From Astrothelium macrocarpum (taxonomy: Eukaryota > Ascomycota > Dothideomycetes > Trypetheliales > Trypetheliaceae), in NCBI GenBank assembly GCA_021030915.1, contig JAGEMR010000082.1, positions 62,001 through 126,000 of the forward strand: a DNA stretch of 64,000 nt. Direction: 5' to 3'. Made by a program: the position numbers and the translations under genes. The notes beneath the pieces are model-generated. The model was given only the letters and a program-made list of their open reading frames with translations. It made no database searches and had not been told where the DNA came from. Positions within the stretch are counted from its first letter, which is position 1, and every line of letters begins with the position of its first letter. This document shows, piece by piece, positions 44,957-57,946 of the stretch.

Positions 44957-47138
44957 GCTGTAGAAGTGCGTGCTTTTGGGATTTGGAGTGACAGAGCTAT
45001 CTTATGAGTTCATAAGCGCTATATACGTAGTATAGTCACCCCTCGTTTCCAAGAAATGCGCGATTCTAAGTACGTGGGAAGCAGATGGGGTCAAAGGCCC
45101 ATGTCAAAATGTTCGGATACCAGTCTGCCCTTGACAGCCCAACTTTCTGCGGTCTCAGTCGCAAGCAAATGGGAGAGTCCCAACCTTTCTTAAGTCACCA
45201 ACACGTCTGTTGGTGGCGACATGTAACATGATTTACTCCATAGCTTAGCTTGACAGCGAATCATGCAGCGTCCAAACTCTATAGCGGTGGATCCTGGGCG
45301 ACGATTTGAGAGATAAGATGTGCGACAAGTAGTAGTAACAAATTTGCTTGGCTCTACGGGAGTCATGTCAACTTGACGAGGGTTGTGTGAGCTTTCGAAG
45401 GATTGTCGTTCCCACGATATCTCTGTAGGCTGGTTGCTTGGCTGGTAGTTCCTGCACCACGTCAGCCACCCTGAGCATCACGCGGCGCTGTCAATTTCCA
45501 GCTATCTCAATTGATCCCAATTCGATTGCCGTCTTATTCCATCGTATGTTTCCAAGACTCTCTCGTAGGTTTCTCTTGTGGGTGTTTTGATTGATGAGAC
45601 GTTTGGCTCCATCTGCTCCAACTTTGTGTATACCCTCATCCTGCTTGCTTGCCTGCCTGCTGCTCCTGTTTTAGGTGTACCATTTCATGTAGGATCGACG
45701 TTGATAGTAAATATAGGAGTGCATTTAATTTATGATGTTTCGAAGGTGCTTTGCTCGGGAGAGTTTCGTGTGACTTTTGCAACTGCATATTTCGTCTAAC
45801 TGATCCCCCCTGGTAAAGTCAGCTGTCACAACAAATTAAGTAGCAAAGCGTCTTCCCTGTTGAAGGCATTGAGCTTTGAAATCCCAGCCCTTTAACGCGT
45901 ACTAGCACAGAAGACGCGCGTAAGTGTAGGTGTGTGTGAGAAGCGAATTTCAAGAATCAATATCCGTGGGTCGCGGGTTTTCCTGCAGTACTCCCACTCT
46001 GTGCCACGAGTTCAATTGCACGGACGATTTCCGGCGCAGACATCAAATGCTGGATCCTACCCGAAAGCATCTCCAATATTCAACACAGGATAACTCCGAA
46101 AGCAACTACATATAGCTCCGAAACTTTATTAATCGGATGCCGCCAAAACAACCCTGCGTGGGAGGCGAGTAGTTAGTTATCACCCTCCCTTGATGTTGTT
46201 TTCCGCGTCTCAAGTGAGATGTTGCATGATCACCTTTGATTAAATTCATGACTGGCTAATAATCCAAGACAATTATTGGGCCAAGATAGTGAAATGCGCG
46301 AGAACTTCGTAATCATGGCGTTGAGACCAGAGTTTGGGGAATCTACCTCATTGGAAAAAGAGCGGTCAAAACGTCCATGTTGTAGGTGCGAACTGTGAAG
46401 ACTAGACCACTTTAAAGTGTTTCGGCATAGGCTGTAATAATTGGTATGCGTAATGATCAATTGCGAAAATGCATGAGTAATGGCAGTGCATCAATTAGAT
46501 ATCGCATGAAGCTTTGCTGCACAACATATCGTTGTTTCTAAGATTCGGTCGAGATTGTCTCTAACTACACAGCCGTGTTCCCAGTCGATGCATTGTCTCA
46601 TTCTCAGCCGCCTGTACTCTGTAAGATCCGTTGACGCTCCCAGAACCGGAGGTAGTTCTAGCTAAGAAGGAAAGACTTAAATCAACGTCGGCTATACCAA
46701 TGATAGGTACGTTTGATTCCAATGACACCTTTAGAGCACGTCCATGTTTGTCGCCATCGGTCCGAGATTGACATCAAAGCGACCGGTCGACTAAATCCAA
46801 CCCCTCTCCGCGCCCGAATTACTCTCACAGCATGTTGATTACAGACAAGAGCTCCACTGCCAGCCTTCGCACATTCCCCCTCATCAAAGCGAACAAAGAC
46901 AGAATACAAGGAAGGAAGGAAAGCTGGTGAACACATACATTGTAGGGGAAAACCATGGGGAACGCATTATCATAAGAGACCCATAAAAATTTGGCAGACA
47001 AGATCGTGACTCGCTGTCTCCGAGAATCTGTTGCTATAGTCATTTGACGTCTGTCGATATCATGGAAATGGAGCACATCCAAGAAGGACAAGGAATATCA
47101 TCGAAAACTAGTAACTCCCATTCAACGAGAGGGTCCAC
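44957..47138. other. 2.2-kb gene-free region
   Basis: Upstream of the FAS1 gene and downstream of the Zn2Cys6 gene. All ORFs are short (73 codons or fewer on the plus strand, 88 on the minus) and have no family features. I see no repeat or RNA gene. Confidence 0.45.
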
Positions 47139-49324
47139 TCAAGCTTCAGTTAAAAGGAGACGTGCGACTAGACGATCAAAAATCCACATTGGATCTTTGC
47201 CTAGTCCATTAGTGGTTTGAAAGTTTCTCTGCTTGCAAGTCTCGAGATAGAAGCGCTTGTTGTCGACGACATCTCTCAGACCTTTGATGAAGCTATCTGC
47301 TAGATCCTGTTGTCGATTCGATATTCTTGTGGCTTGCCGCTTGTTATGGCGTCCTATCACGGAACCTGAGGTTGCAAGCGAAGTTGTACTGCCAAGGGAA
47401 GTAGAGCGTGACATGGCTATTGACTGTGATGTATCCAATACAACACCAAGTCGAGAATGGCAATCTCCAAAGCAGGCCGCGTAGAATTTTAGCAAGTGGT
47501 CAACGCCTTGGCTTTCAATCGTCATGCATGTTTCCTTGCTTAAAGTAGATGGCTGCGGTAGTTGTGGCCCGAAGACTCGTAGGCTCAAGGGCTTACAAGC
47601 GAAGTCATAAAGAGCATGGAAGCCAGGGCGATGGCCATGATATTGCACGGTTTCCATCGCCATAACGAGAAGCAAGTTGACAGAGAGCACAATGAACCAG
47701 TCCGAGCATCGAGCAGAGAGAGATAATGATTCCAATGCCGCCAATATTTCTTTCAACATTGACTTCGCGAGCGACTGTATGACACTACCAAGTTGGGCGC
47801 GGATGAAACATGGTGTAGGCATAGTCGAGGGGTCATTGGGATCTCGCTCATAAGCTGCAAACGTACGCAGGCAAGGTTGCAAAAGGACAAATCTTGGATC
47901 GACGCTAATAACATCACCAATGTGAACAAGAACAAGAAGCTTTAATGTCTTTTGAATGAGGTCCCGGTGGATGCGCTATCGAACGAATAAGTAAAAATCT
48001 CTGGAATGGCCAAGGATGCTAAGATACCTCTTCAAGTTGTTTGTATACTGTCCAAATCCACATTAGAACCAGCAATTGCGAGTCGTACAAGGGGAAATCT
48101 TGGAACCAGTCGTCGATGAGATGACTAAGGTGCTGGTCCAACCTTAATTTCAGAGCCTCGCAGCTCGGGTTGGCAAGAATCACGGGAAGAACAACATGAA
48201 TCTCATCTTTGTCATTGAAAAGCCCGTCTTTGGTGGGTGGAAAATTGGAGGTCACGTGCCGGTGACGCAGCAAAGATGGGTCTATTGTATTCACCATACG
48301 AGCCTGCAAATTTAGCGGAGGACCGAAGCCAAAGTTGATTGGGACCGGAAACTCTTCGATGGAGCGTTTATATCGTCCATGTCCAAGAAAGTCATCCAAG
48401 CTCCGTTCGGAGGGATGCCAAGATAGGTTTTCTATTCCAAGTTAGGTACGCATTAAATAAGGGCAGGATGGCTTCTATACCGTGCAGTAAAACATCTACA
48501 AGGGAGTCCAAAAGCCTGCCCCGACATGGGCGATATAGAAGGTTACTCTTGAAGTATTGGACGCAAGCTCGGCAATGCAAACCATCATCACACTGTCATT
48601 CATTCGTTAACAATAAATTGACCATAGCGGCTGCACATTTCTTTACCTTTTCTCGTCGCTCGCGGCAGCTGCCACAAGCTCCGAGTTTCCTCATCCGACT
48701 AGCATCGCGTCTTTGCTCGCTGGTAAGCTTGCCTTTCCGGCCCTTTCGGGAATTAGCATTGGAGTCAAATTTTTTCATCTTATTCGTCTTTTCGTCAACA
48801 GTGTATTGGATGAATTCGACTGCTCTGGGGCTTGTTGAGTGCTTGTGATTTGTTTTCGCGGAATTGGGCTGTGATGGGGGAGAGGATTGCCATGGTCCAG
48901 CATAGGGTTCTGATAGAATGGAAGATGAGTTAGAGACGGCAGGTCGCCGGAAGGTGGGGATCATTTCTTGGTCAGTCAAAGCAGAATAGAGTTCGGGTGC
49001 GCTTGCTGAACAAATTTGTTGTAGGGGAGGATTAATCGGTGGAAACAAGAGTGATGAGGTTTGCTCCATTGCGTTCCCAATGTTGTTATCAAAGGGTCCC
49101 CTTTTGTTGCTATTCCCAGACTTCGAGATGACTATGTCAATACATTGAGAAGGACCCGTGACAGTAAGACCGTTACTTGGCAACGAGATAAGATGAGAAG
49201 AGAAGTCGTCTACAAATGGAGTTGGATACTCGAGCCATTGCTCAAGGCCCAAATTCGTTTCTGACGGATCGAAAAGCGGCCAGTCTTCATAGAATGGGTC
49301 AGTGTAATTTGTGTGCTCTGCCAT
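47139..49324 (-). CDS. Zn2Cys6 (fungal binuclear cluster) transcription factor
   Basis: Exons 49324-48647, 48592-48481, 48431-48028 and 47975-47139, 676 aa. A disordered N-terminus of about 190 residues leads to a basic GRKGRKGKLTSEQRRDASRMR and then the cluster CGSCRERREK|CDDGLHCRAC...YRPC. Its six cysteines have spacing C-x2-C-x6-C-x5-C-x2-C-x12-C. The 48593-48646 intron falls inside the cluster. The remainder is helical, with no recognised regulatory domain. This N-terminal-basic subtype, with the zinc cluster in mid-protein, is common in filamentous fungi. Target genes are unknown; no clustered metabolic genes lie beside it. Confidence 0.88.
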
Positions 49325-50979
49325 TAAGTTTCGGAATATTATCGAAAAGAATACGAAAAAGGAAATGATGTCAAAGCCTGGGCCAATATCTTGGATTGCG
49401 TCTGGAATTAGCCAACCTCAATCTTTCCGAACAATAGCTCAAGACTGTAGGCTCTTTGAAAAGGTTGACAGATGTGAATGAAAAAATCATGAAGGCGTTT
49501 AAATCGAAACAGTGTTCTTCACCGCATGTCTCGCCTTGTTTGATAAGGCTGGGGGACTTTGCCCAAAGTAGTCACCACTGTGTTTGGGCACTTATCTGCA
49601 TCCTCTTTGATTAGCTTCTGTGTTGCCTAGAAGCTTATTATCCAGGGTCTTCAACTACAAATCAGCAAGTTCTGTTGCTGGCTGAATCGTGCTAACGACC
49701 CGCGGCAACTCTTGTGCATAACCGACTGTAAACTTGCCTTTCTCTCCTTCCCAGGCACCAGATCATGGGGACTGAATCATGGAGCTGACCGACGGGCCGG
49801 ATCTTCCCCAGAAGATGACTCCCGCGAACACGGTAGAGGCCCTCATCGAGACCGACTACCTGCAGCGGAGTGCAGACATTTGATAGCCTTACTTTCGCCA
49901 TCGTCTAACTTCTAGAAAGTTAGGCGAGTCCCGAAGCAAGCCTATCGCTAAAGGTCTTCATTCCATCATTCGCGCAAATGATAAATTTATCGGTAAATGT
50001 AGTTTCCGGGATTCTCATCCCAGGTGTCAAAGGCGATTACACAAATTGTCCAACAGGTGACCAAGCACGGATGCATGAAGGATTACGTAGTATCACACGC
50101 CACACTCAATTCCTGAATACCTACCTGGACTGGAAATTCTAAATCTGCTTACTCCTCTTCAGATCGGGGCGATACCTAGCCGCGAGATTAGGGGATCGAT
50201 TGTGGCAGGTTTAACGTCCTCTTTGCCCTTGGGAATATTGGGGTTAGGTCAGGCCTGCCACGTTGTCGAAGAGTGAAGTGTTCAGGAGAGAGTCAGCCTC
50301 CTTCAACCCCTGAATGACACGTTCCGTAGAGAATTGTAGACTTTGACTGGCCGAGCCTAATTCCCTTCTTCGTTAGCCCTTTGCCACTTCTTATTCTTGC
50401 CGTGTGCAGTCCTCTTGCCCAGCTTGCATAAATCCTATGAATCCGCCCGCGCCTTGTTTTCGCTTGTTCCCATTTTCCGATGTGCCCAAACTAGTGTAAA
50501 AGGACCCGTCAAGTTTCATTTGTGAGCTGCGCCCGGTTTGCAAGTTCGAGACGGATCTGGTGGAGACATTTCGGAGATTCGTACCTCAAAACCACAGCTA
50601 GCTCGCCGCGTAGCAGCAGCCACCACGTTAAGATTGACGTCATCAAGCTGTCCAACGCGGTTGTGGCTGACACGCGAAGCATCGCGCAATTTCCGCGAAC
50701 TGCTGGATGGTGGAAGCCGATTCTCCACCGTTTTCGTGTTTCATAGAATCTCCAACAGTAGGGTTTGCACAAAGTGCATTGAATCGTTCCTTCGTAGCTT
50801 TGGTCCAACTTCCTGACGTGCATAAGCTCTATCCTAGTCACACCGCCTGTGAGCGGGGAACGTTCACAGGCCTCGTCTCCGGCTGTTCCATAGCGCATAA
50901 AAAATAATAATAAGTTGGATTGAGACGGGAGCTGATTCTTCCCTCAGTCCACAAACTTGTGTGTCTCTGCATCACTGAT
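49325..50979. other. 1.65-kb intergenic region
   Basis: Promoter of the Zn2Cys6 gene on the left and of the unknown gene on the right. Small overlapping ORFs near 50500-50900 on both strands show no coding consistency. Confidence 0.4.
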
Positions 50980-51984
50980 ATGTGCAATATGGTTCTGGGC
51001 GCCAATTGGCAGTTCCCCAGCCCAGAACGCGCAAATAATCTCAAAAGAAGGGCGACATTTGAAGAGGAGGAGGACGATGATCGACCATTGCAATCGCCGA
51101 ATTCAGACTTTAAGAAGCATCGCCAAAGAAGCGCAATTGACAATATCAGCTTGGTCTCGATTGATCAGGCCTGGGACGTTGATCTAAAAGCCATCCTACC
51201 TCATGACCAGTATCCTTATCCTGCAATGTTCATCTTGTGTGTAGTCGGTAGTTTGACTGTACATCATGATCTCCTCTGGTGAGCGAATAATTTCTTCCGA
51301 TCAGTTTCGAGTCGCGAGAAAAGAAAGTCTGCCGAATTATCCATTCCAAGATTTAGAATTAGACGTTTACTACATTTGCTTTCAAATTCTGATGGCCAGA
51401 TTCTACTAACAAAGCCGCAAAGTTCCTCCAATCCCATAGAATACCCCCAAACCTCTCTACCAATGCGTCCTCTTCTACTAATTCCTTCACCATCTGCGAG
51501 CTCTCGCACCTACTACTCTTCAGTATCCAGTACGCCCAGCTCTGCAGTTCTCCATCTTCTCACACATTCCCCCCTTCCAGTCCTACCGACTCCACAGCAG
51601 ACATTCATACGCCTTGGCTTATTCCATCCAAGCGGGACCCAGCCACTCGATGCCATAGTTTTGCTCGATTGGCGTGGTCGGCGGCGACTGGTTGTGCCAT
51701 TCGGTTGGGGCGCAGGAAAATGGGTGACTGGATTGGATGGGATGAGTAACTCGCATCATGCCGAAGAACTCATACGTGCATTCGTCGATGGTGTAAAGGA
51801 GCTGAGTGCCGAATGGGAAGGTAGTGTGGAGCACTTGGAATGGGAACGAAGAAAGGAACTTGGAATTGAAGAGGAGCAGGCAATAGCCGGAGCTGAAAGA
51901 GATGATTCGAATGAAGAAATGGCAATCGATGAATGTCTTGAGACCATGGTCCCGAGTCCTCCATTTCTGCGAGTTCCGCGATGA
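50980..51984 (+). CDS. Conserved-type hypothetical protein
   Basis: Exons 50980-51209 and 51351-51984, 287 aa. The join at CA|A gives DQFRIRRLLHLLSNSDGQ, which reads as a continuous helix. The N-terminus (GANWQFPSPERANNLKRRAT) is acidic/basic and disordered. The C-terminal half has FIRLGLFHPSGTQPLDAIVL followed by VVPFGWGAGKWV and ends acidic. No catalytic or binding motif is recognised. Splicing is inferred, and the second exon alone could also start at an ATG at 51376. Confidence 0.62.
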
Positions 51985-52156
51985 CGATTGCTTGGTTCCA
52001 AGTAGAAGAATATTGATCCAGGTGTCACACTTTCCATTATGTAAATGCTCACGCAAGTACGCCAACCTTTGATCTATCCAAAGCTCATAATGCTGACCCT
52101 GTTGAATTAGGCGCCCGTGATGAATGGCATTCTATACAACCCGATGCGGACTCGAT

Positions 52157-53677
52157 TTAGTAAATGGAGCACTCCTCTGTGCCAGCCCTTTGAAATGCGA
52201 GAGCAAAGAAATGATGCATGGCGTGATAATGAAAAAGAATGCCGCCCAAGACGGCGAAATGCCATATATTGTGGCTCCCTCCAACGTAATCGAATGCGCC
52301 AGGACACCACCGTTCCGGGACTTTACAAGCGTACAGAACTGCTCCTCCAAGATAGACGAGCAGACTTTTGACAATTGGAAGATAGAAATAGCTCGCCCAA
52401 TCAGCGCCGCGGGTATAAATTAGCTGGGCAACTGGAAAGAAGCCTGTAGCGGATAGCGAGACGTAAAAAGCCACGCGGGCCCAGGACATGTCTGCCCGAT
52501 TGAAAGCTGGATGCCATGGAAGGATGGACCCAGTGATGCCAAAGAGCGCGGTGGTAATCATCCATGCCCATCTCCAGAATGGTTCGCAGTAAAATGCTGT
52601 GTATTCGGTCGTCATAATAGACGCAGCAACAAGGAAGGATATGCCAGTGTAATCAACACACGCGAAGCGCTCCATAAGACTCTGCTCTGCGATGGAATTC
52701 ATGGTATGCCAAACGGTGCTGCAAACAAGGCATTTACAAGCAGCAAAGAAGAAGACCGCAGCGATAAAAATGTCGGAATTTGTGGATGAGGAAAAGTTGG
52801 CGCTGGTTGGATAAAAATAAAAGGCAATGGCAAGGACAATGATTAATCCGATGAGATGAGACCATATGTTAACGAGTTCGTTTGAAAGGCTGAGCATGGA
52901 TCGGATGCAGTCGATCTTGTATTCATTGAAACGATAGCCGCGCAGAATATGAGGATTTACTTTCCACGGATCCGGGATTTCGTGATAATGAAGGAGGCCT
53001 CTTTCTCGTGCACGTTGAACGGCAGCATCGATAGTGAGCTTCAGGTTTTCTCGCGCGCGGCGGGCTCTTTCTATTCCTTCATCGACGACCTCTCTGGCCC
53101 TTCCAATACCCTCGTCCATTCGTCGCTTGCCTTCGTCAAAGAATTCGCTGGCTGCAACGCCCAGACCGCCGCCCCGGATTGCATATGCTCTGGCTTCGAA
53201 TTCTGCTAGCATCCCTTCCATAAAACGAACGCCGTCATGTACTTTTTGCTCCATAGTCTCTCTCTTTGCCAGTACCTCTTTGTAGTGATCTTCAAGCACT
53301 TCGACCAGTACCCTTGCTCTTCTTCTTCCGGCATCGATGACACCATCCGAGATATGAGAGCAGGAGTCTCTGACAGCACACAAAGCAGAATATGCTCGTT
53401 CGACTCCGGCGTCAAACTTGAGATGGCCGTAGGATTCCATGAAATCCAGTCTCCGATTGAGCTCCGCAAGAAAGCGATCCACCTAGTATGACTAATCAGT
53501 AATGATAAATCGGACAGGCCAAACTGCCATCCTTACAAGAGCTTGGACATTGTCGGTTTCTGCTGTCCATTGAGCGGGAGTATATGACGAATGACGCCGA
53601 CGCCGTCGTGCATTGTCCCGTTCCGTAGAAATGCCTGTTCCTGAACCCAATGGTGGTTCCTCGTAGCTTTCCTCCAT
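52157..53677 (-). CDS. ADIPOR/hemolysin III (PAQR, IZH-type) seven-TM protein
   Basis: Exons 53677-53537 and 53482-52157, 488 aa (an ATG at 53710 would add 11 residues). A soluble helical N-terminal domain of about 210 residues precedes the PAQR core. The core has GYRFNEYKIDCIRSMLSLSNELVNIWSHL in pieces, then VCSTVWHTM (first metal His), FACVDYTGISF (Asp) and SHNIWHFAVLGGILFHYHAM with the paired histidines. These are the zinc-site residues of PAQR ceramidase-like receptors. Yeast Izh proteins affect zinc and lipid homeostasis; Izh3 has a similar long N-terminus. Confidence 0.92.
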
Positions 53678-53710
53678 GGTGGCAGTTGCGCACCTAGAGG
53701 CTATTGCCAT

Positions 53711-54100
53711 TATTATAGTCCGTTCGGCCGACGGAATCGTCTCTTTTGGAAATATCAGATGTTTTTGATGTTAAATTAGGACCTCGGAAGATCGGAGATG
53801 AATAAAGAGAGATGCAGTTGTCGCTTGTCGAGCAGAAGAGGCGGAAAAATTTGCGGCTCTTCCGGATGAAAGCCCGAGATATTCCGCCGCCATGTGAAGA
53901 AAAAGGAACGTGGGCTGATCTGCGGTGAAGAGGCAATGGTATTGTTGGGTCCGCTCGGATCAATGGTGGGGGAGCTGCACTTTTGAGGCTGCAAAAACAT
54001 CTCACCCCGGCCAGGACCCTTTAAGCCACACCCTGTTCCTGCTTTGACCCTGGCGTCCTGCTTTATCCACTCATCGCTACATATTCTGCCTTCCCACACT
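53711..54100. promoter_or_regulatory. Bidirectional region between PAQR and THOC5-like genes
   Basis: About 390 bp between divergent starts. No distinct element recognised. Confidence 0.35.
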
Positions 54101-54837
54101 ATGGATATAGACAATATTGTCACAGATCCTTTGTTACGTTCGGTCCTAGACTCAGCCGAACGTGCTCGAAAGCAATGTCTTGAAATTACAACCCTTCTCG
54201 AGCAGCACAAAGCCACTCCTACCACATCTTCCCGAGACCTCCAGCTTGAGCTATCGAAGCACCAGAAACAACTCTTTGGTCACCTGGCCCAGGTGCGATC
54301 TCTAAATCGCGATGCACTGTACGATGTGCGCAAAACAAAGGCAGAGACTGCCGATGCGCGCCACGAGATTGATGCTATGCATCTGCAGTTGCAAAACCTC
54401 TACTACGAACAGAGACATTTGATTGGCGAGATTGAAGCTTGTCAATCTTACGAGTAAGATGTCTACATTTTCATGATGACTACGCGGCTGACTTGCGCAA
54501 AAGTCACAAATACCAGCAGCTACCTTTGATACCAATTGAGGATTTTCTTGAGCAATTTCCGGAACATGCCAACGACGACGAAAGCGCGTTGATGGTGGCG
54601 AGAATCAATCACGAACATGCGGAGCGATTGAAATTAGAAGAGCAGAGACAGGGTCTACTAAAGAAGAAGCAGGCGCTGATTGCGGAGAATAACAGGCGCA
54701 AGGTTGATCTAGCAAATCTTGATCAGGACCTGGAGAAATTTATTGATGTGAGTACTCTCATGTACACCATGGACTGCTCGTTAACAAGATGACAGGCTGC
54801 GCGGCCAATTCAAACGATTTTGGAAAAGGAATACTGA
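54101..54837 (+). CDS. THO complex subunit 5-like protein
   Basis: Exons 54101-54453, 54504-54747 and 54796-54837, 212 aa. It is a coiled-coil protein with the THOC5 signature across the first splice: LIGEIEACQSY|DHKYQQLPLIPIEDFLEQFPEH. Fungal forms are much shorter than the human protein and match its N-terminal part. THO acts in co-transcriptional mRNP packaging and export in the nucleus. The last exon is only 13 codons. Confidence 0.88.
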
Positions 54838-54960
54838 CATTCATTTCAGCCGTGTCTTTTGTCCTGCATAGCGCTGCTTATTGAGTATCCATACACAATT
54901 TTGTTTCGAGGAACATTAATTGTACAGTTCTGTCCATTCTAAGACTTCTGTATGACTGAA

Positions 54961-55848
54961 TTACAAAAGATATTTTTGAAACCACTCGATGCCTTGTTGC
55001 TCAGCTTCATCCATCGCTTTCTTCTCCTTCTCGCTGGTGAAATCACCTCTCAATGAAAATCCATGAACTTGATCCTCATACAGCCTAATCTCATGCGGCA
55101 CCTCCGTCAGCTTTCCCCAGGTGTCTTGTATCTGTCCAATTTCTTTCTCTCCCAGCAAGCTATCCTTGGTCCCCAGCGCTAAGCTCGTCGGCTTTGTCAC
55201 TGCCTCAAAGTCTGCAGGAATCGAAACAAGCGATGGATGACAGGCGTAAGCAGCATCGACTCCCTGGCCGGGCTCGTAGTTGCCACCGTGTGCGGTCAAG
55301 ATGGCATAGCGACCTCCCCAGCAGAAACCAATGGTCCCAACTTTGTCAGTTCCTGGAATCATCCTGATAGTCCTGATAAAGCCATCGATCAGAGGCTTTA
55401 CAACGGCTTCGCGATGCTTTATAAGCCAAGGGCCTAATGTCGCACCGACTTTGGCAGTCTTGGTGCCCTTCTCCAACAATGAAAGGTTCTCTCGAGTCGA
55501 AAGAGGTGGCTCGATATCTTGCAGGAATTCGTGAGGAAGCGAGTCGCCTTCGTGTAAGTCAGGAATATAACAGTAGAAGCCCGCCTTTGTGTAGTCATCG
55601 GCGAGAAGTCGAACGTTAGGGAACTTCCAGCCAAAGACTTGCGAAAGACTCGATTAGTTTCAGAGAGAAGCATGCGGAGTCATGAGCTCACTGTCGGTCA
55701 GAAAGATAATGGTTTTGGCAGTGCTACCGGACGCGGGCTGAGCGACATAAGTCGAGATTCCTCCAATCTCTTCCTCTCGGCCTTCAGATTTACCAGTAGC
55801 AACTTTGCCTGAGAGGCAGCAATCACTCGTACCAATTCCAGTGGCCAT
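54961..55848 (-). CDS. Dienelactone hydrolase family protein
   Basis: Exons 55848-55692 and 55637-54961, 277 aa. Alpha/beta hydrolase fold with a cysteine nucleophile: GTIGFCWGGRYA (Cys), an Asp candidate in GTKDSLLGEKE and the His in YEDQVHGFSLRGD. The join gives FLTDIFGWKFPNVRLLADDY, typical of the family. Fungal relatives include yeast AIM2; true dienelactone activity is not implied. The gene converges with THOC5-like, with about 120 bp between stops. Confidence 0.9.
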
Positions 55849-56354
55849 TCTTTCGCATAGATTGAAATGGGGATCTAGATATTCTGTGATATGAAAAGGC
55901 AGACGACCGCAGAAGAATTAGAGACCACTTCAGTGGGTGATGGTCCAGTACCTTATTAATTGCCTGTTTGATGACCTGATGATTGCTATGCAAAAGAGGA
56001 CATGAGGCTTGTGGTGGGGTTCTGGCGGGGTATTGGAGGAGATTGGTATGCTTGTATTTGCTACTCATACGAAGTATTATAGTGTCAGTACCTTATGTAG
56101 CCACCATTAGCTGTTATACAGCTTGTGTGTACTGGCTCAGGGGCACGGGGGATTTCAAATACGGAGACAAGTTTCGTTCTGACACTGAGCAGAGCCTTGG
56201 CTCCAATGCTTACTACGTCCTACGCTCACCAGAACTTTCACTAGACCACTTCTCAGCAATCTTGGCTACAGCTTGCGTATGCTGCCATGATTGACTTGTC
56301 TGGAAGCTTGCAAAGCTCTCTTAGGGAGTCAGCCTGCCCCTCGGAGCTACAGAG
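55849..56354. other. Divergent promoter region, dienelactone hydrolase / ATG5
   Basis: About 500 bp with no coding signal. Confidence 0.4.
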
Positions 56355-57541
56355 ATGACAACTGCGGCGACCACAGCGCGCCTCCAGAAAAAAGTTTGGG
56401 AAGGATCTGTGCCACTTTCGATTACATTATCCCCAGCAGAATGCCGGACTTACGAAGATTGTGATCCTTATTTGGTGCGTTAGCAGGGTTCGTTAGCAAT
56501 GCTCTATGCTAACCTAACTCAGATTCAGTGCCCGAGGCTTTCCTACCTACCATTTCTCCTACCGAAAATTCGAGCCTTCTTTGCTTCGTCCTTAATTAAC
56601 ACAGAAGTTGAAGCTCACAATGGATGGTTCACCTTTGAAGACTTGCCATTGAAATGGCACTATCCCGTCGGGCTGCTCTATGATTTGTTCTCAGGAGCCG
56701 AAGCGATCTATCCACCGGGAGGAGAACGGGGACACGAAACAAACACAACCGGGTACGGAGAAGGACAGAAACGCAATGGCGAAAAAGCGCTCCCTTGGAG
56801 GCTTATAGTGCATTTCACGGATTGGCCGGAGGATCAGTTGGTTAAGTTGGATGTAGAAGGCAAGGTTCTACAGGATGCATTCATAAACGGAGTTAAAGAG
56901 GTTTGTAACATTGGCTGCACGGGGACGGAAGAGAAGTACTAAGCCAAAATTGAATCTAGGCGGACTTCTTACGCAACGGTTCGGCTAAGGTCGTTATGGG
57001 GTTGAGCAAAGATGACTCCACTTCATTATGGGATTCGGTTGAGCAGCGTAAGTCTATATATCAGCAATTTGACCGTTGGCTCAGACCTAATGGCCTTCTA
57101 AAGACAATCTGCCGATGTTTAACGGCGTCAACAACAAGCTATTAAATCCACCAGGAACCAATATTCGTCATATTCCTCTCAAGATCTATCTGCCTAATAC
57201 CGCATCAACAAATCCTGCACGAGATAATGAACCATCTGCAAACTCGACGGGCTCCCTCCGAGTTGTTCAATCGCTGGTCACGCCTATCTTGCCGTCGAGT
57301 ATGTAAATCCAAAGCTCCATTCTCCATCGATGCTAAATTTGCTGTAGAGCAACCTCAAACACTCGGTACGGCACTCAATGCTTCACTACCAACAGTTTTC
57401 CCAAGTCGTCGGAATCCAATCCTTGCGCAGGCAGTGTTGCATGGGGCTGTTGTCCCGTTAGCTGCGAATATGGAGGAGCTTCTAAGAGTTGCGGCGTACC
57501 CTGATGGATTTCTGCACATTGCAATTATTATGATGAGTTGA
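56355..57541 (+). CDS. ATG5: Autophagy protein 5
   Basis: Exons 56355-56474, 56523-56903, 56960-57047, 57104-57298 and 57348-57541, 325 aa. Atg5 is covalently joined to Atg12 and, with Atg16, promotes Atg8 lipidation in autophagosome formation. Landmarks: KVWEGSVPLSITLSP, CPRLSYLPFLLPKIRAFF, PLKWHYPVGLLYDLF, WRLIVHFTDWPED and INGVKEADFLRNG, with the expected Atg12-acceptor Lys near residue 166 at the end of exon 2. IPLKIYLP, QPQTLGTALN and PILAQAVLHGA complete the second ubiquitin-like fold. Length matches filamentous-fungal Atg5. Confidence 0.94.
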
Positions 57542-57946
57542 CCAAAGAAGTTTCCCAAGATTTCATCTGCATTCATCTATTCGTGTTGACTGTCTGCAAA
57601 GAGCCGCGCATCGTCCGCGAATAATGGTTGAGGTGGCGTGAGCAAGCCGGTTTTTCGAGTCGTGGTTTTGATAGAAAACCCAGAGTTGAATCAGCATCAG
57701 CGATTGCAGGAATTATATGTCCGATGGCCTTTCATGATGAGGTCTGGAGTAAGAATGTCTGGAGGTAGCAAGTAGAAAAGCGTCATTGCAGGTCAGAGCA
57801 CGGGGATTGGATAGAGGTACCGACCAAGAACCACCTATTTTTTGAGAGTGGGGGTTTCTGTTTTTCTTTTCATATCCAGTCGATAAAACGGGCAAATACA
57901 ACTGCAACAAGCCGACTTCGGGGCTCTGGAGACTGCCGGGAATCCC
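57542..57946. other. Convergent 3' intergenic region
   Basis: Between the ATG5 stop and the stop of the minus-strand unknown gene. Nothing further recognised. Confidence 0.4.

Noticed and set aside
45578..45799. 73-residue hydrophobic ORF
   Set aside because: Isolated, short, no homology pattern, no splice partner.
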